Assembly: GCA_031400505.1 (NCBI GenBank)
Contig: JANNPZ010000086.1
Coordinates: forward strand, 8,511-72,510
Direction: 5' to 3'
Length of the DNA: 64,000 nt
Source: JAIYDJ01 sp031400505
Lineage (GTDB): Bacteria > Pseudomonadota > Alphaproteobacteria > Rhodobacterales > Rhodobacteraceae
Position 1 is the stretch's first letter; the number at the start of each line of letters is the position of its first letter. This document shows positions 34,240 through 43,006 of this stretch, in pieces. The notes under the pieces were generated by a model that saw only the letters and a list, made by a program, of their open reading frames with translations, was not told the DNA's origin and did no database searches. A program made the translations under genes and the position numbers.

Positions 34240-34856
34240 TTGTTGAAGGGGCGGTGCTTTTGACCTATGTGCCGGCGGCGCTGGCGTTGAACCTGACACC
34301 GGGGGCCGACATGATGTTCTGTCTTGGGCAAGGCTTGCGGGTCGGACCAAGGGCGGCGCTGGCAGCGGCGGCGGGGGTTTCGGTCGGCGGCATGGTGCAT
34401 GTGGCGCTGGCAGGTCTGGGGCTGGGGGCGGCGGTGGCGGCGGCGTCTTGGTTGTTCGAGGTGATCCGCTGGGTCGGGGTGGGGTATCTGCTGTGGCTGG
34501 CCTACGCGACGCTGCGAGTGGGGCCTGCGCGGGCGGATCTGCCTGCGGTTCGGCCCGGGCGGGCGTTTCGCGAAGGGTTGGTGGTGAACCTGACCAATCC
34601 CAAGGTCATCCTGTTCGTTCTGGCCTTTGTGCCGCAGTTCGTGGATCCGGCACGGTCTGTGCTGCCGCAGTTTCTGGTGTTCGGGGCCGTGCTGGGCTTG
34701 GGCGGGTTTCTGGTGAACGGGATGGTTGGGGTGTTTGCGGGCGGGGTCGGGCAACGCTTGATGGGATCGGTGGGGTTTGCGCGCTGGCTGGGGTGGATAT
34801 CGGCAGGCGTGTTCGTGGCGCTGGCGGCGCGGTTGGCCGTGGTGTCAAAGGGGTAG
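34236..34856 (+). CDS. LysE-family exporter
   Basis: Amino-acid or small-molecule exporter of the LysE/RhtB superfamily, 206 residues with six helices. The N-terminus carries the family signature PAALALNLTPGADMMFCLGQGLRVGPRAALAAAAGVSVG; NPKVILFVLAFVPQF is the central motif. Its ATG overlaps the glycosylase TGA by one base, so translation is coupled, but a functional tie is not evident. The substrate is unknown. Confidence 0.92.
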   Translation: MIVEGAVLLTYVPAALALNLTPGADMMFCLGQGLRVGPRAALAAAAGVSVGGMVHVALAGLGLGAAVAAASWLFEVIRWVGVGYLLWLAYATLRVGPARADLPAVRPGRAFREGLVVNLTNPKVILFVLAFVPQFVDPARSVLPQFLVFGAVLGLGGFLVNGMVGVFAGGVGQRLMGSVGFARWLGWISAGVFVALAARLAVVSKG

Positions 34857-34859
34857 GGC

Positions 34860-35399
34860 ATGGGGATTGATGACAGCCGGGACTTCATCACGGTCAGGAT
34901 TGCGGTGCTGACGGTGTCCGACACCCGGACCCTTGCCGATGACCGGTCTGGCGACACGCTGGTCGAGCGGTTGACGGGGGCCGGGCATCTGTTGGCCGCG
35001 CGGGGGATCGTGCAGGATGACCGGGAGGCGATTGCAGCTGAGTTGCGGGTCTGGATTGCCGATGCGGGAATTGACGTGATCCTGACCACCGGGGGCACCG
35101 GGCTTACGGGGCGGGACGTGACAGTCGAGGCGCACCGGGATGTTTATGAGAAAGAGATCGAGGCGTTCGGGGTGGTGTTCACTCATGTCTCGATGGCCAA
35201 GATCGGTACATCCGCCGTGCAAAGCCGGGCTTGCGGCGGGGTGGCGGGGGGAACCTATCTGTTTGCGCTGCCAGGCAGTCCGGGGGCGTGCCGCGACGCC
35301 TGGGACGAGATCTTGCGGTGGCAGTTGGACTATCGGCACCGGCCCTGCAATTTTGTCGAGATCATGCCGAGGCTTGAAGAACACAAACGGCGAAAGTGA
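34860..35399 (+). CDS. moaB: molybdenum cofactor biosynthesis protein MoaB
   Basis: MoaB/MogA-family protein of 179 residues, involved in adenylylation of molybdopterin in molybdenum or tungsten cofactor synthesis. The fold markers are VLTVSDTRTLADDRSGDTLVERL, ILTTGGTGLTGRDVTVEA and the C-terminal FALPGSPGACRDAWDEIL. Three bases separate it from the LysE-type stop, so it belongs to the same transcript as the glycosylase and exporter. No other Mo genes are nearby. Confidence 0.92.
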   Translation: MGIDDSRDFITVRIAVLTVSDTRTLADDRSGDTLVERLTGAGHLLAARGIVQDDREAIAAELRVWIADAGIDVILTTGGTGLTGRDVTVEAHRDVYEKEIEAFGVVFTHVSMAKIGTSAVQSRACGGVAGGTYLFALPGSPGACRDAWDEILRWQLDYRHRPCNFVEIMPRLEEHKRRK

Positions 35400-35607
35400 C
35401 AACAAAACGTGACGGCGGGGCGCGACCCGTGCGCCGGATGACTTGCAACGGGGAGCGGGCTTGGGGGGCATCGAGCCCCCGCGCGCCCGCGTTGGCACCC
35501 GCGCTGGCTGGCATCTTTTCTGAATGCAGCCGTGAAAGTCGTATCGCGACGCAGCCTGCCTGCGCCGTTGGATCAGCACAGGGCCATCTGTCGAACGAGG
35601 ACCGCGT
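35400..35607. other. convergent intergenic spacer with a GGGGGC hairpin
   Basis: 208 bases between the stops of moaB and the DsbD-N-like gene. GGGGGC-ATCGA-GCCCCC near 35463-35480 forms a short stem without a T-run. No reading frame with family similarity was seen. Confidence 0.4.
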
Positions 35608-36399
35608 TCAGGGGGCCGGACAACCTGTCACTTCAACCGCGCCCAGATCACTGATCACCGTTACGCGCAGGGTCGATCGATCAAGCGCAAAGGGTCCGCC
35701 GCCCGGTGGCACCAGGTCTGTCGTGGCGGTCAGGATTTCGCCGTCGCGCCGGGTATCGGACTGCGAGACCCAGATTGCATTGTCCGCAGGTTCGATGATG
35801 ATTGCCTCGCCCTGACCGAGGCTGGGCATGGCGATCCGCGTTGTAACCGCCAGACCATCGGCGATCGGGGCAACGGTGCAATCGATCCCGGTCAAGCCGG
35901 CTGCAATGGCCGAACCGGGGACGCTGGCAAGGGCCATCTCGATCACAGGGTCGGGTCGAGATTGGGCGGGCAGCGAGGCCGACATTTCTACATGGGCAGG
36001 AACGCAGATATCGCGGCACACGCCCAGATCGACATTCAACCTGATCTCGATCGGCTGCGCCGCCTGCGTCGGCGTCAATTCGATCGGCAAAACCAGGCGG
36101 TCCAGATAGCCAATGGTTTGCGACCCGTTGACGTCAAACATCACAGGACTTGGCCAGTGCAGATGAACCGCAGACAAATTGCCCGATCCGGCAAAGTCGA
36201 GCAGCGGCGGGATGCCCGAATCGCCGGGAGAACGCCAATAGGTTTTCCAACCCTGCGCCAGGGTCAGGGAAAGCGCTGCCATGTGGCGGCCATCCGCGCC
36301 GCGCCATCCCGGCAAAAGTTCGGCATGAAGCACATCTTCCTGGGTAAAGGCGGCGGCCGGAGCGGTGAGAATGGCGATGAAGCACAAGATTTTGAGCAT
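35608..36399 (-). CDS. periplasmic DsbD N-terminal-like protein
   Basis: A 263-residue exported protein. The signal peptide is residues 1-18 (MLKILCFIAILTAPAAAF). The rest matches the DsbD-alpha/DsbD_N fold: LTLAQGWKTYWRSPGDSGIPPLLDF, IELTPTQAAQPIEIRLNVDLGVCRDICVPAHV with a CxxxC pair, and a C-terminal beta-sandwich. The membrane and thioredoxin domains of full-length DsbD are absent, so it may accept electrons from another thiol carrier. Start 36399 chosen for the signal peptide; no strong ribosome site upstream. Confidence 0.82.
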   Translation of the reverse strand: MLKILCFIAILTAPAAAFTQEDVLHAELLPGWRGADGRHMAALSLTLAQGWKTYWRSPGDSGIPPLLDFAGSGNLSAVHLHWPSPVMFDVNGSQTIGYLDRLVLPIELTPTQAAQPIEIRLNVDLGVCRDICVPAHVEMSASLPAQSRPDPVIEMALASVPGSAIAAGLTGIDCTVAPIADGLAVTTRIAMPSLGQGEAIIIEPADNAIWVSQSDTRRDGEILTATTDLVPPGGGPFALDRSTLRVTVISDLGAVEVTGCPAP

Positions 36400-36629
36400 A
36401 GGTAAAAGATAGACTTTCCAGGTGAATTGGGAAATCACTATTCGGCGATGATGGCGTTGCGCAGCGCCAGCGTTGCGGCTTCGACGTTGCGCGGCGCGCA
36501 AGATGGCGTCGCGTGGTGGGCAAGTGCGGCAACCCTTTGTGCGCCATGGGTTCGACGCCGGACCCACCCTTCGCAATCGACTGGGGTTCCTTGCAAGGCC
36601 ATGCGTTGCCTTGCGTCGGGCTTGGCGGA

Positions 36630-36669
36630 TGGTCGCCTCCGGCGGGGATATTTGAGCCAAGATGAAAGG
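36630..36669 (+). repeat. dispersed GGGATATTT repeat, copy 4 (partial)
   Basis: Only the right half is present: CCTCCGGCGGGGATATTTGA, then the tail GCCAAGATGAAAGG. It abuts the stop of the ALDH16 gene at 36670. The GC-rich stem of the other copies is not evident. Confidence 0.55.
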
Positions 36670-39012
36670 TTATTCGCCGTAGGGGATCCAGATGGTCTTG
36701 ACGGCCGTAGCCTGGCGCAGGAACGCCGCACCTTGGGAATGCGACGAAAACCAGTCTCGGGCGTTGTTATTGTTGACCCAGGTGCGCTTGAGGTTGCCAG
36801 ATGACTGAGCCTCGATGCTTGCCGACAGCGGGCTGGAGGAAAACGTCCATATCGCATCGACATCAAGATGGGTCGCAAGCGGTTTTGCCAGATCTGCGTG
36901 GACGCCCGTGACCATGTTGACCACGCCGTCTGGCAGATCGGAGGTGTCGAGCACCTGGTAGAAATCGGTCGCGGCCAGTGGGAAAGGCTCTGACGGAACG
37001 ATTACGCAGGTGTTTCCCATGGCGATGGCGGGGGCCATTACCGAAATCAGGCCCAGAAGGGGGCATTCGTCGGGGGCGAGGATGCCGATGACGCCGGTCG
37101 GTTCGTTCATCGCAAGGGCCACGCCGCGCAGGGGCACCGATTTGGCCTGGCCGTCGAACTTGTCGGCCCAGGCGGCGTAGGTGAAAAGGCGGTCGATGGA
37201 TGCCTCGACTTCGGCCTCGCCGGGTTGGCCGGTGAGGTCGCGCAGTCTTTGGCTGAACTCCGGCGTTCGGGCCGAGAGGTTTTCGGCGATGTAGTACAGG
37301 ATCTGCGCGCGGGCGTGGCCGGTGGTCTTGGCCCAGCCTTTTGCGGCATGGGCGGCCTCGACGGCGTTGCGGATGTCCTTGCGGTTGCCAATGCCTGCGT
37401 GGCCAAGGAGTTTGCCTTTGTCTGAGAAGATGGGGTGGGAGTAGTTGCCGTCGGGGCGGGCCTGTTTGCCGCCGATGTAGAGTTTGGCGGTGCGGTCGAG
37501 GTCGGGGGCCTCGGTCGATTTCGGCGCAGGGATTGCGGCGATCGGTTTCAGGGGTTTGGCGGCGGTTGCGGGTTTGAGGTAGGCCAGCAGCCCTTCCCAT
37601 CCGCCTTCGCGCCCGAACCCCGATTCGCGCACCCCGCCGAAGCCTGCGGCGGCGTCAAAAAGGTTGGTTGCGTTGACCCAGACCACCCCGGCGCGCAGTT
37701 TGGGGGCTACGTCGAGGGCGAGGTTGATGTTCTCGGTCCAAAGGGTGGCGGCGAGGCCATAGCGGGTGTTGTTGGCCAGTTGCACCGCTTCCTCGGGCGT
37801 GCGGAAGGTCATCGACACGAGGACTGGGCCGAAGATCTCTTCCTGCATTAGGGTCGAGGCGGCGGAGAGGCCGGTGATCAATGTGGGCGGGTAAAAGCAC
37901 CCGGTGGGCACGGCGCAGGCGGCGCGGTATGTTTCGCCCTGGGTGTTGGCATCGACCATCGCCGTGATCGCCGCCAGTTGCACCGGATCGACGATGGCGC
38001 CGACGTCGATGCATTTGTCCAACGGATCGCCGATTCGCAGCCCGTCCATCCGGCGTTTCAGCTTCGTGTGGAAGCGGTCCGCGACACCTTCCTGCACCAG
38101 AAGGCGCGATCCGGCGCAGCAGACCTGGCCCTGGTTGAACCAGATGGCATCGACGAGACCTTCGACGGCGCTGTCGATGTCGGCGTCGTCGAAGACGATG
38201 TAGGGGGATTTGCCGCCGAGTTCCAAGGTCAAGGCCTTGCCGGTGCCTGCGGTGGCCGCGCGGATCTTGCGACCGACCGAGGTGGAGCCGGTGAAAGCGA
38301 TCTTGTCCGTGCCGGGGTGCGCGGTCAGGGCAGCGCCTGTGTCGCCGTCGCCGGTGACGATGTTGAGGACGCCTTTTGGCAGGCCGGCCTCACGTGTCAG
38401 TTCGGCGAAGAGAAGGGCAGTGAGGGGGGTGTATTCGGCGGGTTTCAGCACGATGGTGTTGCCAGCGGCAAGGGCGGGGGCGACTTTCCACGCGAGCATC
38501 AAAAGCGGGAAGTTCCAGGGGATGATCGCGCCGCAGACGCCCAGTGGCTTTTGATCGGGGAGTTCCGAGCTGAGCAATTGGGCAAGGCCCGCGTGATAGT
38601 AGAAATGCCGGGCAACGAGGGGCACGTCGATGTCGCGCGACTCGCGGATCGGTTTGCCGTTGTCCATGGTTTCAAGGACCGCCAGCCGGCGCGAGTGTTT
38701 CTGCACCAGCCGCGCAAGGGCGTAGAGGTGTTTGGCGCGCTGGTGGGCGGTCAGTTTCGCCCATTTCGGCTGGGCGCGGCGGGCGGCGGCGATGGCGTTC
38801 GCGATGTCGGACTCGGTGCCTTGGGCGACTTGGGCAAGTTCGGTGCCGGTCGCGGGGTTGCGGCTGGCGAAGGTTTGGCCGGGCTTGGTGAACGCGCCGT
38901 CGATCCAGTGGCCGAATGTCCGGCCGTGCTTGGCCAGCCAGGCGAGGGCTTCGGCGTTGGATTCGGGGGCGGGGCCGTAGGCCATGGTGTCGAAGATGTC
39001 GCGGACGGTCAT
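36670..39012 (-). CDS. ALDH16-type two-domain aldehyde dehydrogenase
   Basis: A 780-residue protein made of a complete aldehyde dehydrogenase (about 1-480) plus a second, non-catalytic ALDH-like domain (about 500-780) that keeps IGILAPDECPLLGLISVMAP but lacks Cys and Glu in the active-site positions. In the first domain the catalytic Cys298 is in FNQGQVCCAGSRL and the general base Glu264 in LTLELGGKSP. The length and tandem design agree with ALDH16, described structurally in a Loktanella enzyme. It follows deoC by 3 bases, so the operon should turn deoxyribose 5-phosphate into glyceraldehyde 3-phosphate and acetaldehyde and oxidise the aldehyde. Confidence 0.9.
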   Translation of the reverse strand: MTVRDIFDTMAYGPAPESNAEALAWLAKHGRTFGHWIDGAFTKPGQTFASRNPATGTELAQVAQGTESDIANAIAAARRAQPKWAKLTAHQRAKHLYALARLVQKHSRRLAVLETMDNGKPIRESRDIDVPLVARHFYYHAGLAQLLSSELPDQKPLGVCGAIIPWNFPLLMLAWKVAPALAAGNTIVLKPAEYTPLTALLFAELTREAGLPKGVLNIVTGDGDTGAALTAHPGTDKIAFTGSTSVGRKIRAATAGTGKALTLELGGKSPYIVFDDADIDSAVEGLVDAIWFNQGQVCCAGSRLLVQEGVADRFHTKLKRRMDGLRIGDPLDKCIDVGAIVDPVQLAAITAMVDANTQGETYRAACAVPTGCFYPPTLITGLSAASTLMQEEIFGPVLVSMTFRTPEEAVQLANNTRYGLAATLWTENINLALDVAPKLRAGVVWVNATNLFDAAAGFGGVRESGFGREGGWEGLLAYLKPATAAKPLKPIAAIPAPKSTEAPDLDRTAKLYIGGKQARPDGNYSHPIFSDKGKLLGHAGIGNRKDIRNAVEAAHAAKGWAKTTGHARAQILYYIAENLSARTPEFSQRLRDLTGQPGEAEVEASIDRLFTYAAWADKFDGQAKSVPLRGVALAMNEPTGVIGILAPDECPLLGLISVMAPAIAMGNTCVIVPSEPFPLAATDFYQVLDTSDLPDGVVNMVTGVHADLAKPLATHLDVDAIWTFSSSPLSASIEAQSSGNLKRTWVNNNNARDWFSSHSQGAAFLRQATAVKTIWIPYGE

Positions 39013-39015
39013 GGC

Positions 39016-40005
39016 TTATCCCATCGCATGGCGGTTGGCGGCGGAATAGGCGCCGGTCAGGTGGTGTTCAAGCTGGCGTTCGATGTCGCCGAGCAGGCTG
39101 GAGGCGCCGAACCGGAACAGGTCGGGTTGCAGCCAGTCGTGGCCAAGCTCGTCTTTCATCATCGCCAGATACAACAGCGCGTCCTTGGCCTTGGCGATGC
39201 CGCCCGCCGGTTTGTAACCGACCTTGAAGCCGGTGCGGTCCTCGTAGTCGCGGATGGCGCGGATCATCGTCAGGGTGACGGGCAGGGTCGCGTTCACCCC
39301 CTCTTTCCCGGTCGAGGTCTTGATGAAATCGGCCCCGGCCATCATGCAGACGAGGCTCGCGCGGGCGACGTTGCGCAGGGTGCCCAACTCGCCGGTCGCA
39401 AGGATCGCCTTCATGTGGGCGTCACCGCAGGCGGCGCGCATCGCCTGCGTTTCATCATAAAGCGCCTGCCAGTTCTGCGTCAGGACATGGCGGCGGGAAA
39501 TGACGATGTCGATTTCTGCGGCACCGGCCTGCACCGACTCGCCGATCTCGGCCAGCCGCAGGTGCAAAGGCGACAGACCCGCCGGAAACCCGGTGGACAC
39601 AGCGGCGACCGGGATGCCCGACCCTTCCAGCGCGCGCACGGCCACGTGCACCATGTCATGATAGACGCAGATGGCCCCGGTGGTCAGCCCCTGCATCCCC
39701 AGACGCTCCAGCATCCACGGGGCCACGGGTTGCCGCGCCTTGGCGCACAGGCGTTGCACCCGGCCCGCCGTGTCATCGCCCGATAGGGTGGTCAGGTCGA
39801 TCAGGCTGACCGCCTTGCACAGCCAGGCCGCCTGAAAATCCTTCTTGACTGACCGACGCCCGCCGATTGTCGCGGCGCGCCGCTCGATCGCCGAGGTGTT
39901 GGCCTGCACGCTTGCCACCCAATCGAGGTCAAGCGCCATGCCGGGATTGCGCGGATGCCCTTGCGCGGAAAGCTGCGGCAGCAGGGTGGGGGTCAGGGTT
40001 TGCAA
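39016..40005 (-). CDS. deoC: deoxyribose-phosphate aldolase
   Basis: Class I aldolase of 329 residues that splits deoxyribose 5-phosphate. The N-terminal ~60 residues are an extra leader, as in the longer alphaproteobacterial type. Core: LIDLTTLSGDDTAGRV, AVRALEGSGIPVAAVSTGFPAG and EIDIVISRRHVL. The Schiff-base Lys is in DFIKTSTGKEGVN near residue 225, and a second Lys in VGYKPAGGI relays protons. First gene of deoC-ALDH16. A RutR-type palindrome lies 80-98 bases upstream of the start. Confidence 0.93.
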   Translation of the reverse strand: MQTLTPTLLPQLSAQGHPRNPGMALDLDWVASVQANTSAIERRAATIGGRRSVKKDFQAAWLCKAVSLIDLTTLSGDDTAGRVQRLCAKARQPVAPWMLERLGMQGLTTGAICVYHDMVHVAVRALEGSGIPVAAVSTGFPAGLSPLHLRLAEIGESVQAGAAEIDIVISRRHVLTQNWQALYDETQAMRAACGDAHMKAILATGELGTLRNVARASLVCMMAGADFIKTSTGKEGVNATLPVTLTMIRAIRDYEDRTGFKVGYKPAGGIAKAKDALLYLAMMKDELGHDWLQPDLFRFGASSLLGDIERQLEHHLTGAYSAANRHAMG

Positions 40006-40085
40006 GGGCTGTCTCCGTCCCGAGGCTGCGCGTCGCGGCAGGTTTGCACGGGCACGGGCAGGCTGGCAAGGGTGGTGCTGGTGCG

Positions 40086-40103
40086 TTTGACCATTTGGTC
40101 AAA
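40086..40103 (-). promoter_or_regulatory. RutR-type palindromic operator upstream of deoC
   Basis: TTTGACCATTTGGTCAAA is a perfect 8-2-8 palindrome and contains TTGACCA-NN-TGGTCAA, the published box of RutR, the TetR-type pyrimidine regulator of E. coli. It lies between the stop of mnhG and the start of deoC, where it could control the deoxyribose operon. Its strand is shown as that of deoC. A -10 match is not obvious. Confidence 0.7.
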
Positions 40104-40112
40104 ATCGGAGGG

Positions 40113-40463
40113 TTACGGCGTGTCGCTGTTGGACCAGCCGCGCGGGGTTCCGGTGGGCGGCAGATCGGCGGGGGGCGTGGACAGGATATGCGTTTTGGCG
40201 AGGTAAAGCGCGGTCAGTGGGGCCGTCAGGAACAGGAAGATCGTCACCAGAACCTCGTGCCAACTGACAACGCCGGTGGTCGCCAGAACGCTGACCGCCG
40301 AGGCGATCAGGACCGAACCCACCCCCACCGTGGTCGCCTTGGTCGGCGCATGCAGCCGCTGCATCGCGCCCCGCAGTTTCAGCAAACCGAAACTGCCGAT
40401 CAGTCCGAAAATGCCGCCCAGGATCAGCGCGGCCGCGATCAAAAGTTCAAGGATCAGGTTCAT
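40113..40463 (-). CDS. mnhG: Na+/H+ antiporter subunit G
   Basis: Last subunit of the Mrp/Pha-type cation-proton antiporter, 116 residues. Two to three helices (residues 3-25, 45-65, 70-88) with the family block GGIFGLIGSFGLLKLRGAMQRLHAPTKATTVGVG. The ATG overlaps the mnhF stop (ATGA). MnhG is needed for assembly or activity of the complex in other bacteria. Downstream of it the operon ends before the RutR-type box. Confidence 0.9.
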   Translation of the reverse strand: MNLILELLIAAALILGGIFGLIGSFGLLKLRGAMQRLHAPTKATTVGVGSVLIASAVSVLATTGVVSWHEVLVTIFLFLTAPLTALYLAKTHILSTPPADLPPTGTPRGWSNSDTP

Positions 40464-40732
40464 TCGATCAGGCTCCCCCGCAGCAGGTATTTGCAAAAGG
40501 CGATGGTCGAGACAAAGCCAGTCAGCGCCAGAAGGATTGCCGCCTCGAGATAAAGGCTTGATCCGGTCTTGACGCCGTAAAGCACGATGAGTGCGATGCC
40601 ATTCACCACCATCGTATCCACCGCGAGGATGCGGTCGCCAATCGACGGCGCACGGGCAAAGGCGATGACGTTCATCGCAAAGCCAAGGGCAAAGCAGGTG
40701 ATGGCGAAGGTCAGGGAAAACGCGAGGATCAT
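40460..40732 (-). CDS. mnhF: Na+/H+ antiporter subunit F
   Basis: A 90-residue membrane protein with three helices. Family features: ALGFAMNVIAFARAPSIGDRILAVDTMVVNGIALIVLYG. Overlaps mnhE by 4 bases at its start and mnhG by 4 at its end. MnhF is also linked to bile-salt/cholate efflux and Na+ binding in other systems, but here it belongs to the complete antiporter operon. Confidence 0.92.
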   Translation of the reverse strand: MILAFSLTFAITCFALGFAMNVIAFARAPSIGDRILAVDTMVVNGIALIVLYGVKTGSSLYLEAAILLALTGFVSTIAFCKYLLRGSLIE

Positions 40733-41220
40733 GCGAAAATCCTTTTAAGCCGCGCCTCGTAGCGCTGTTTGATGTCGTCGCGCGTGGCGTCGGGGTCCGG
40801 TGCGTGCAGCGCGTGGATCAGCAGCGCGCGGCCATCCGCCGACACATCCGCTGTCAGGGTGCCCGGCGTCAGAGTGATTGTGCCTGCAAGCATGGTCAGC
40901 GCCTCGGGCGAGGGCAAGTCGATGGGCACGGTGATCCAGGCCGATCTGATCTGATCCTGGGGCATGAACAGGATAATCCGCGCCACCTGGAAATTCGCCA
41001 CGATCACATCCCAGACCACAAGCCCGACGTAGGACAAAAGCCGCCACAGGCTGAGAAGTCGCGGGCGGTCGGGCCAGTAATGCGCGGTCAAAAGCGGGAT
41101 GCCAAGGCCAAGGATCACCGCCAGCACCAGTGTCCCGCGCGAGGCGGAGTTGTTCAACAGCACCCAGATCAGCACCAACAGCGCCGACAGGCCGGGATGG
41201 GGGAACAGCCGGTAGATCAT
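40729..41220 (-). CDS. mnhE: Na+/H+ antiporter subunit E
   Basis: A 163-residue subunit with two N-terminal helices (residues 10-60) and a soluble C-terminal part. The family block is WDVIVANFQVARIILFMPQDQIRSAWITVPIDLPSPEALTMLAGTITLTPGTLTADVS (about 67-125). Start and stop overlap mnhD and mnhF by 4 bases each. Confidence 0.92.
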   Translation of the reverse strand: MIYRLFPHPGLSALLVLIWVLLNNSASRGTLVLAVILGLGIPLLTAHYWPDRPRLLSLWRLLSYVGLVVWDVIVANFQVARIILFMPQDQIRSAWITVPIDLPSPEALTMLAGTITLTPGTLTADVSADGRALLIHALHAPDPDATRDDIKQRYEARLKRIFA

Positions 41221-42653
41221 CGCAGCGCCTCCATCGCGGCAAGATAGGCCGTGGGGGTGTGCAAGCTATCCGCAATCCGGGTCAGAATGTCATGGATCGG
41301 GGCAGCATGGATCGTCGTGACCAACAGGGCACCCAGCAGCAGAACCGGAGCGATCAGCGTGGCAGGGGCCACACGCTCGGGTGTGGCGCCATTCCAGAAC
41401 AGATCGGACCCAAGCCGGCCCAGTGCCACCATCGCAACCAGCGAGGTGGTCAGGACCACTGGCCAGACCAGCGCCGCATCCTCCCACCGCGCTTGAAGGA
41501 TCAGGAGTTTGCCCAGGAATCCCGACAGGGGCGGCATCCCCGCCACCGCAATCGCCACGGCAAAGAACAGCGCCGCCACCACGCCCGACCGCCCGCCCTT
41601 GCGCGCCACCAGATCGGCCAGCAGGAACAGCGCCGCCACGGCCAGCGTCGATTGCACCATGTAGTAAAGCCCCGCCGCGATGGCCTGCGGGGTAAAGGCC
41701 GACAGGGCCACGAACACCGTCCCGCTGGACGCGATCACCGCATAGGCTGCGACGCGGTTGATCCCCGCAGCCCCAAGCATCCCCACCACCCCCACTGCCA
41801 GCGTCAGCAGCCCGGCAGGAAGCAGAAGGCTGCTGTAAAGCGATCCGATGGCAGGCGCGCTATCGGGAAACACCAGCGTGCCGAACCGTAGCGCGGCATA
41901 AGCCCCCACCTTGGTCATGACCGCGAAAAGGGCGGCCACGACCGCGGGCGACGCGGCATAGGTCGCCGGCAGCCAGACCTGCAACGGCACCAGTGCCGCC
42001 TTGATGGCAAACACCATCAACAGCATCACCGCCGCGACCCGGATCAGTCCGTGATCCCCGGGCGGCAGGCTGGCCACCTTGCCCGCCAGATCGGCCATGT
42101 TCAGCCCGCCCGTGGTGGCATAAACCACCCCCAACCCGATCAGGAAAAGCGTCGATCCCACCAGATTGGTCACCACATAGCGCACCCCGGCCCCCAGCCG
42201 TGCCGCCCCACCGCCATGCACCACCAACCCGTAGGACGAAATCAAGAGCACCTCGAAGAACACGAAAAGGGTAAACGCATCCCCGGTCAGAAAAGCGCCG
42301 TTCAGCCCCATCAGCAGAAACTGGAACAGCGGATGAAACGCGGCCCCCTGCCGGTCTTCGCCATTGGCCAGCACATGCAGCAGCACCACCACAGCCAGCC
42401 CTGCCACCAGCCCCAGCATCAGAACGGTCAGCCCGTCTGCCATCAGGATGATGCCGAATGGCGCGGGCCAGTCGCCCAACGCCTCGGCCCGGGGCAGGGC
42501 ATGGGTGGCGAAATGAACCGCAAGGGCCACGAGCCCTGCGGCACTGATCAGGCTCAGCGCACGCTGAAGCCCCAGGTTCCCGCGCGCCAAAAGCAGCATC
42601 AACGCGGCGGTGGCGGCAGGCAGCACGATGGGGGTGACGAGGTATGGGGTCAC
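41217..42653 (-). CDS. mnhD: Na+/H+ antiporter subunit D
   Basis: A NuoN/NuoL-like proton-conducting subunit of 478 residues with about 14 helices. The Proton_antipo_M core has LFVFFEVLLISSYGLVVHGGG, IKAALVPLQVWLPATYAASPAVVAALFAVMTKVGAYAALRF and AMPPLSGFLGKLLI-like segments (GMPPLSGFLGK). It contains the Glu in FFEVLL and Lys in AIKAALVP needed for proton translocation in the family. Overlaps mnhC and mnhE by 4 bases. Confidence 0.94.
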   Translation of the reverse strand: MTPYLVTPIVLPAATAALMLLLARGNLGLQRALSLISAAGLVALAVHFATHALPRAEALGDWPAPFGIILMADGLTVLMLGLVAGLAVVVLLHVLANGEDRQGAAFHPLFQFLLMGLNGAFLTGDAFTLFVFFEVLLISSYGLVVHGGGAARLGAGVRYVVTNLVGSTLFLIGLGVVYATTGGLNMADLAGKVASLPPGDHGLIRVAAVMLLMVFAIKAALVPLQVWLPATYAASPAVVAALFAVMTKVGAYAALRFGTLVFPDSAPAIGSLYSSLLLPAGLLTLAVGVVGMLGAAGINRVAAYAVIASSGTVFVALSAFTPQAIAAGLYYMVQSTLAVAALFLLADLVARKGGRSGVVAALFFAVAIAVAGMPPLSGFLGKLLILQARWEDAALVWPVVLTTSLVAMVALGRLGSDLFWNGATPERVAPATLIAPVLLLGALLVTTIHAAPIHDILTRIADSLHTPTAYLAAMEALR

Positions 42654-43006
42654 GGCGCATCCCTTGTGTCGGGCCCATCGTCAGGTTTGCCAAAATCCGT
42701 GCTGTCCGATCCGGTGCGCAGGTACGACCCCAGCGCCATGATCACCAGCACCGCCGTCATCCCGAAACTGATCACGATGGCCGTCAGCACCAGCGCCTGC
42801 GGCAACGGGTCGGTGTACCCCTGTGCTGCGGGGTCGATGATCGGCGACAGGCCAGGTGCCAAACGACCGCTGGCAAACAGGAACACGTTGACCGCATAGG
42901 ACAGGAACGACAGCCCCACGATCACATCGAACGTCCGGGGCCGCAGGATCAGCCAGACCCCGGCCGCCGTCAGCAGCCCGATGATGGCCGATACCAGCGC
43001 CTCCAT
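42650..43006 (-). CDS. mnhC: Na+/H+ antiporter subunit C
   Basis: A 118-residue NuoK-like subunit with three helices. Motifs are LRPRTFDVIVGLSFLSYAVNVFLFASG and DPLPQALVLTAIVISFGMTAVLV, the latter the family's most conserved region. The ATG at 43006 overlaps the mnhA stop by one base (TAATG-type). A GTG-start frame further upstream (43075) falls inside mnhA and is rejected. Confidence 0.92.
   Translation of the reverse strand: MEALVSAIIGLLTAAGVWLILRPRTFDVIVGLSFLSYAVNVFLFASGRLAPGLSPIIDPAAQGYTDPLPQALVLTAIVISFGMTAVLVIMALGSYLRTGSDSTDFGKPDDGPDTRDAP

Noticed and set aside
36438..36483. VEAATLALRNAIIAE-like C-terminus on the minus strand before the DsbD-N-like gene
   Set aside because: Only about 15 residues look coding, and upstream the frame runs into the ALDH16 3' region; could be a remnant, but too short to call.
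37978..39786. A 602-codon open frame antisense to ALDH16 and deoC
   Set aside because: It is the reverse complement of highly GC-biased codons; no family match, no ribosome site, and the opposite strand carries two convincing genes.
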